From the NCBI GenBank assembly GCA_021442845.1, contig JABUSD010000227.1, positions 1 through 10,918 on the forward strand: 10,918 nt of DNA, in the 5' to 3' direction. The position numbers and the translations under genes are program-made. Below are positions 7,501 to 10,918 of the stretch, one piece after another. This DNA is from Holdemanella sp. (GTDB taxonomy: Bacteria > Bacillota_I > Bacilli_A > Erysipelotrichales > Erysipelotrichaceae). Every line of letters begins with the position of its first letter. Position 1 is the stretch's first letter. The notes under the pieces are model-generated. The model was not told the DNA's origin and did not search any database. It saw only the letters and a program-made list of their open reading frames with translations.

Positions 7501-9053
7501 TCTATTCAATTGAAGATTTAGCCCAGCTGATCTACGATTTGAAAAATGCGAACCGCAATGCCCGCATCAGTGTTAAGCTAGTCTCTGAAAATGGGGTTGG
7601 AACGGTTGCCTGTGGTGTTGCCAAAGCTGGTGCTACTGTTGTCTTGATTTCCGGATATGATGGTGGTACAGGCGCTGCTCCACAGTCTTCGATTCACCAC
7701 GCCGGTCTTCCTTGGGAATTAGGTTTAGCTGAAACGCATAAGAATTTAATTGAAAACGGACTTCGTTCGCGTGTCATCATTGAAACGGATGGAAAATTGA
7801 TGAGCGGTCGTGATGTAGCGATTGCCTGCCTATTAGGAGCCGAAGAATTTGGCTTTGCCACAGCGCCATTAATCACAATGGGATGTATGATGATGCGTGT
7901 ATGCAATCTGGATACTTGTCCATTTGGCGTTGCGACACAAAGCGATGCATTGCGTAACCGTTTCAAAGGAAAACCCGAATATGTCATGAACTTCATGTTG
8001 TTTATCGCACAAGAATTGCGTGAGATTATGGCCGATTTAGGTTTTAGAACCGTTGATGAAATGGTGGGTCATACGGATTGTCTTGAAATTAAAAAAGCAA
8101 TCAATTCCCGTTATGAACAATTGGATTTATCAAGCATTTTAATTCAGCCTAATAATATTCATCATGATGCCAAAGATGAATTTGACTTTAAACTGGAAAA
8201 GACTGTGGATATTGACAAATTACTTCCAAAATTTGAGGATTCCATCAAAAAGCTTACAAACCATGAAGAAACGATTTTAATTTCTTCCACAGATCGTACT
8301 GTAGGTACCATTTTAGGTTCAGAAATCACAAAACGATGTGGCAAGAATGTCAAGGAAGATACTTTCATCGTCCATTGTAAAGGTGGTGCTGGACAATCCT
8401 TTGGTGCCTTTATTCCAAGTGGATTGACATTGGATGTCGAAGGCGATGCCAACGATTACTTTGGAAAAGGATTATCGGGTGGAAAATTGATTATCAAACC
8501 AAATGCAAATGCGAAGTTTAAGGCAAGTGAAAATGTCATCATCGGAAATGTTGCCTTATATGGTGCAACATCAGGGAAAGCCTTTATTGCAGGAAAAGCC
8601 GGTGAACGTTTCTGTGTCAGAAATTCAGGTGCTTTAGCGGTTGTCGAAGGCTGTGGTGATCATGGTCTTGAATATATGACAGGTGGTTTAGCGCTTGTCT
8701 TAGGAAAAACGGGTAAAAACTTTGCTGCCGGTATGTCAGGTGGTATTGCCTATGTATTGGATAGGGACCATGATTTATATAAGAAGTTAAATAAAGAATT
8801 AATCACAATGTCTGAAGTGGAATCCAAGAAAGATAAAGAAGAGCTATATGCGACTATCAAAGCGCATTATGAACATACAAATAGTGTTTTGGCAAAAGCG
8901 ATTTTAGAACACTTTGATGAATATCTATGTGATTTTAAGAAAATCGTACCAAATGATTATAAAATGATGAAAGATTCCATCAAGGATTTAATGGATCGTG
9001 GCTTCTCAAAAGATGAAGCAGAATTAATGGCTTTTAAAGCCGCACATAACTAA
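4578..9053 (+). CDS. gltB: Glutamate synthase (GOGAT) large subunit
   Basis: Hydrolyses glutamine and channels the ammonia to 2-oxoglutarate, which is reduced to glutamate on FMN; it works with GltD. The 1491 residues fit the family's ~1450-1550. Domains in order: class II glutamine amidotransferase (about 11-430), with catalytic Cys11 in EHDACGIG and HNGEINT from 234; a central domain (about 470-750); the FMN/2-oxoglutarate barrel (about 820-1200), with GGKSNSGEGGE (885-895) and GYDGGTGAAP (1026-1035); the 3Fe-4S site C1103-x5-C1109-x4-C1114; and a C-terminal beta-helix with GGAGQSFGAF (1269-1278). Cys11 must become N-terminal, so a 10-residue propeptide is expected to be removed. AAAGGAAG at 4564-4571, 6 nt before ATG 4578, favours this start over Met6. 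It is 14 nt after asnB and 13 nt before gltD. The reading frame is intact with no missing key residues. Confidence 0.98.
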   Translation: MNLNFMEHDACGIGTVVQMDGIQSYDVVNQALDIVEKLEHRAGKDATGEVGDGVGILLQISHDFFSKLNLPFSLKEERGYGIGMFFFPQETLLRNQSKRLFETIVKKEGATFLGWRKVPCNPDVLGQKAKDCMPYILQAFIEKPDTVKKGIEFDKLLYVIRREFEKSCPETYVPSLSSRTIVYKGMFLVKQLRSFYLDLQNTEYKSAIAIVHSRFSTNTTPSWKRAHPNRFIAHNGEINTIRGNTNRMMAREESMDSEFIVKEYAKILPVINQDGSDSAMLDNTLEFLVMNGMDLAKAVMITIPEPWKHVAMEQKKKDFYHYYATMMEPWDGPAAILFSDGDVVGACLDRNGLRPSRYYITDDNRLILSSEVGVLDLDESRIKLKSRLEPGKMLLVDTKQKKLISDEELKHQYADNKPYGEWLDTNLVHLSKLKAPDKKPRMHTQQERDKLYKVFGYTYDDVKNMILPISKNRIEPTAAMGCDIPLAVLSHSHPSLFHYFKQLFAQVTNPPIDSLREEIITDTTVYIGSDGNLLYEKGNNCRVLEVNNPILDSRDMDKIRNLSKAGFKTETISLLFYRGMPLKDAINHLFVACDRAYRSGANILILSDKGVDESHIAIPSLLAVSALQQHLVNTKKKTAISIILESGEPREVHDFATLLGYGATAIYPYLAHECIEEMIEKDMLDKEPSIAIHDYNEAILHGIVKIAAKMGISTLQSYQGAQIFEAIGIKQDVIDAYFTNTVSRVGGIGLKEIEEDILYHHDHAFDPLGLGTDTSLDSTGFHKLRSGRGKEDHLYNPKTIVTLQRATREGSYKLFKEYTSMVNDETRPHTLRSQLLFKKNRPSISIDEVEPVENIVKRFKTGAMSYGSISEEAHTCMAIAMNRLGGKSNSGEGGEKPERLGTEKNSAIKQVASGRFGVTSEYLVSAKEIQIKMAQGAKPGEGGHLPGAKVYPWIAKTRYSTPGVTLISPPPHHDIYSIEDLAQLIYDLKNANRNARISVKLVSENGVGTVACGVAKAGATVVLISGYDGGTGAAPQSSIHHAGLPWELGLAETHKNLIENGLRSRVIIETDGKLMSGRDVAIACLLGAEEFGFATAPLITMGCMMMRVCNLDTCPFGVATQSDALRNRFKGKPEYVMNFMLFIAQELREIMADLGFRTVDEMVGHTDCLEIKKAINSRYEQLDLSSILIQPNNIHHDAKDEFDFKLEKTVDIDKLLPKFEDSIKKLTNHEETILISSTDRTVGTILGSEITKRCGKNVKEDTFIVHCKGGAGQSFGAFIPSGLTLDVEGDANDYFGKGLSGGKLIIKPNANAKFKASENVIIGNVALYGATSGKAFIAGKAGERFCVRNSGALAVVEGCGDHGLEYMTGGLALVLGKTGKNFAAGMSGGIAYVLDRDHDLYKKLNKELITMSEVESKKDKEELYATIKAHYEHTNSVLAKAILEHFDEYLCDFKKIVPNDYKMMKDSIKDLMDRGFSKDEAELMAFKAAHN

Positions 9054-9066
9054 GGAGGATACAAAT

Positions 9067-10521
9067 ATGGGAAAACCAACTGGATTTTTAGAATATGATA
9101 GAAAAGAGAATGCCTGTATCCAACCTTTAGATAGAATTAAGAACTTTAATGAATTTCATACTGTATTAAACGAAGAACAAAGACGATTGCAGGGGGCACG
9201 ATGCATGAACTGCGGTGTTCCCTTCTGCCAGTCGGCAATGGAATTAAGTGGCAAAGTTACGGGATGTCCCTTACACAATCTGATTCCTGAATGGAATGAT
9301 GAAATCTACAATGGCAATTATCAACATGCCCTGGCAAGATTGTTAAAGACCAATCCATTCCCTGAATTTACTGGAAGAGTCTGCCCTGCCCTTTGTGAAA
9401 AGGCATGTATCAATGGCGTACATGATGATCCTGTCACTTGTCATGATAATGAATTGTTCATCATTGAAACGGCCTATGCCAATAACTGGATGAAGCCAAA
9501 CATTCCGATTATCCGTTCCGATAAAAAAGTAGCCGTAATTGGAGCGGGTCCTTCTGGACTTGCCTGTGCTCATGATTTAAATAAACGTGGACATCACGTG
9601 ACTGTCTATGAAAGAGACAATCGGGCTGGGGGTCTATTGATGTATGGCATTCCCAATATGAAGCTGGATAAACAATATATCAAAAGAAGAATCGATATTC
9701 TTGAACAGGAAGGAATTACATTCAAATACAATATGAATGTCGGCGTTGATATTACCAAAGAAGACTTGTTAAAGGAATACGATGCGATTGTACTATGTGT
9801 TGGTTCTAAACAGCCACGTGATTTAAATGGACAAGGAAGAGATACAAAGGGCATCTATTTTGCAGTGGATTATTTAACACAAGCTACAAAAAACCTTCTA
9901 GATGATACAAAATGCATTTCTGCCAAAGATAAGCATGTTGTCATTGTTGGAGGTGGAGATACCGGCAATGACTGTGTCGGTACGGCTATCCGTCAAGGAT
10001 GTAAATCCGTTACCCAGATTGAAATGATGCCGAAAGCACCTGATACTCGCTTAGAATCCAATCCTTGGCCGGAATGGCCTAATATCTGCAAAACCGATTA
10101 TGGCCAGCAGGAAAGCATTGCCCTATTCAAAAAGGATCCACGTATCTATGAATCAACCATTACGGAATTCATCTTAAAAAAAGATAAACTAACAGCGGTA
10201 AAGGTTGGAAAAGTAACTTTCAAAGATCGTAAATTATCGATTGTAGAAGACTCACAAACAACCATTCCTTGTGATCTATTATTAATCGCAGCTGGATTTA
10301 CTGGCATTGAAAGCTATGTTAAGGATAGCTTTGGATTGGAAACATCGCCTCGCAATACCATTTTGACATCGGCTAATTCCTACCATACAAAACAGGATAA
10401 GATCTTTACTGCAGGGGATGCCCATAGAGGGCAATCCTTAGTTGTATGGGCTATCCATGAAGGTAAGGATGCTGCAAGAGAAGTCGATGAATATCTGATG
10501 CAGTATACAAATATCGAATAG
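9067..10521 (+). CDS. gltD: Glutamate synthase (NADPH) small subunit
   Basis: Takes electrons from NAD(P)H via FAD and iron-sulphur clusters and passes them to the FMN of GltB, forming NADPH-type GOGAT. It is 484 residues, usual for the family. The N-terminal cluster domain has Cys46, Cys49, Cys54 and Cys67 (CMNCGVPFC, then TGCPLHN), followed by GRVCPALCEKAC with Cys106, Cys110 and Cys114. The FAD-binding fold has GAGPSG (159-164) and an RAGGLLMYGIP segment. The NAD(P)H-binding fold has GGGDTG (295-300). The C-terminal FAD motif is TAGDAHRGQSLVVWAI. The TGCPLHN-containing insertion between cysteines is the Gram-positive/plant style, not the shorter E. coli spacing. AAGGAGG (9052-9058) overlaps the gltB stop and lies 8 nt before ATG. 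It is the last gene of the operon; a terminator overlaps its stop codon. Confidence 0.97.
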   Translation: MGKPTGFLEYDRKENACIQPLDRIKNFNEFHTVLNEEQRRLQGARCMNCGVPFCQSAMELSGKVTGCPLHNLIPEWNDEIYNGNYQHALARLLKTNPFPEFTGRVCPALCEKACINGVHDDPVTCHDNELFIIETAYANNWMKPNIPIIRSDKKVAVIGAGPSGLACAHDLNKRGHHVTVYERDNRAGGLLMYGIPNMKLDKQYIKRRIDILEQEGITFKYNMNVGVDITKEDLLKEYDAIVLCVGSKQPRDLNGQGRDTKGIYFAVDYLTQATKNLLDDTKCISAKDKHVVIVGGGDTGNDCVGTAIRQGCKSVTQIEMMPKAPDTRLESNPWPEWPNICKTDYGQQESIALFKKDPRIYESTITEFILKKDKLTAVKVGKVTFKDRKLSIVEDSQTTIPCDLLLIAAGFTGIESYVKDSFGLETSPRNTILTSANSYHTKQDKIFTAGDAHRGQSLVVWAIHEGKDAAREVDEYLMQYTNIE

Positions 10522-10545
10522 GAATCAATACGATTCCTTTTTTTT
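10520..10545 (+). terminator. Intrinsic terminator of the operon
   Basis: AGGAATC (10520-10526) pairs with GATTCCT (10532-10538) over an AATAC loop, and a run of eight T (10538-10545) follows. The left arm begins inside the TAG stop codon of gltD. It separates the nitrogen operon from the lipoprotein gene 23 nt further on. Confidence 0.85.
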
Positions 10546-10568
10546 CTAATTTCGGATAGAATATACAT

Positions 10569-10918
10569 ATGAGAAAATTTTTATTATCTATATTTATATG
10601 TCTTTCTTTATGCGGATGTTCTTTTTTTCACCTGACATGGGATGATGAAGAAATCCATGAAATTGCTCAAAATACAATTCCTAATTTTGAGAATCGCTAT
10701 TATCTTTCCAAATTAAAAGGCAATGATTTAGCCTTTGTAGTAAAGGCATATGAAGCTTTAATGAACTTTGAAGATCGTGTAACAATGGATCTTAAATTTG
10801 ATGATTTAGACCATATCGAAACGTTAATGGATTTACTTCAATACGATTGTCCGGAAATCTTTCAGTTCTCTACCAATGGATCCAGTACGGTGCTTTATCA
10901 TTATATTCATGGTACAGG
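10569..10918 (+). CDS. Putative lipoprotein, possible transglutaminase-like family (runs off right edge)
   Basis: 116 codons are visible and the rest lies outside the window. The protein begins MRKFLLSIFICLSLCGC: a short basic start, a hydrophobic stretch and a lipobox LCGC with the lipidated Cys at residue 17, so it should be exported and anchored on the outer face of the membrane. The region after it (YYLSKLKGNDLAFVVKAYEA, then LMDLLQYDCPEIFQFS) resembles the helical segment and D-x-PE-[IL]-F pattern that precede the catalytic domain in many Bacillota transglutaminase-like proteins. The Cys-His-Asp catalytic part is not visible, so this is a tentative family call. An in-frame TAG at 10557-10559 rules out a start further upstream. 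The ribosome binding site is weak: only GGA at 10554-10556, 12 nt before ATG. It follows the gltD terminator and has no evident link to nitrogen metabolism. Confidence 0.7.
   Translation, partial: MRKFLLSIFICLSLCGCSFFHLTWDDEEIHEIAQNTIPNFENRYYLSKLKGNDLAFVVKAYEALMNFEDRVTMDLKFDDLDHIETLMDLLQYDCPEIFQFSTNGSSTVLYHYIHGT

Noticed and set aside
7694..7996. 100-codon minus-strand open frame inside gltB, plus other minus-strand frames of 70-96 codons in gltB
   Set aside because: All lie opposite conserved GltB domains, including the 3Fe-4S region, and lack start signals.

Overview
The window is a nitrogen-assimilation island from an AT-rich Gram-positive bacterium of the Bacillota. The protein sequences (clostridial-style GlnA, GSIII, ASNS-like AsnB, a C-terminal partial lipoprotein resembling transglutaminase-like lipoproteins) and the strong AGGAGG-type ribosome binding sites suggest an Erysipelotrichia or Clostridia gut-type lineage. 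That placement is by recognition only, not by a search. No mobile elements, CRISPR arrays, tRNA or rRNA genes were seen.

Layout. On the minus strand from 619 to the left edge is the first ~206 codons of a type I glutamine synthetase (glnA). A 214-bp divergent control region (620-833) carries a promoter for each direction, a TGTnA-n8-TnACA inverted repeat over the glnA -10 box, and a long terminator-like hairpin in the leader of the rightward transcript. Rightward and tightly packed come glnN (type III glutamine synthetase, 834-2927), asnB (glutamine-hydrolysing asparagine synthetase, 2980-4563), gltB (glutamate synthase large subunit, 4578-9053) and gltD (small subunit, 9067-10521). Gaps are 52, 14 and 13 nt. 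An intrinsic terminator overlaps the gltD stop codon. After it starts a separate, right-truncated lipoprotein gene (10569 to the edge).

How the genes work together. GSIII (and GSI) make glutamine from glutamate, ammonia and ATP. GltBD uses glutamine and 2-oxoglutarate to make two glutamates with NADPH. AsnB spends glutamine to amidate aspartate. The rightward operon therefore encodes a complete GS-GOGAT cycle plus one major glutamine outlet, with a second, unrelated-type GS on a divergent promoter.

The genes are ordinary housekeeping families. The most interesting parts are the control region (hairpin directly in front of the glnN ribosome binding site, GlnR/TnrA-like repeat, two GS types back to back) and some residue-level departures: the GSI lacks the arginine used for feedback inhibition in Bacillus, and AsnB has an altered SGEGSDE loop. 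I did not find convincing evidence of a wholly new system.
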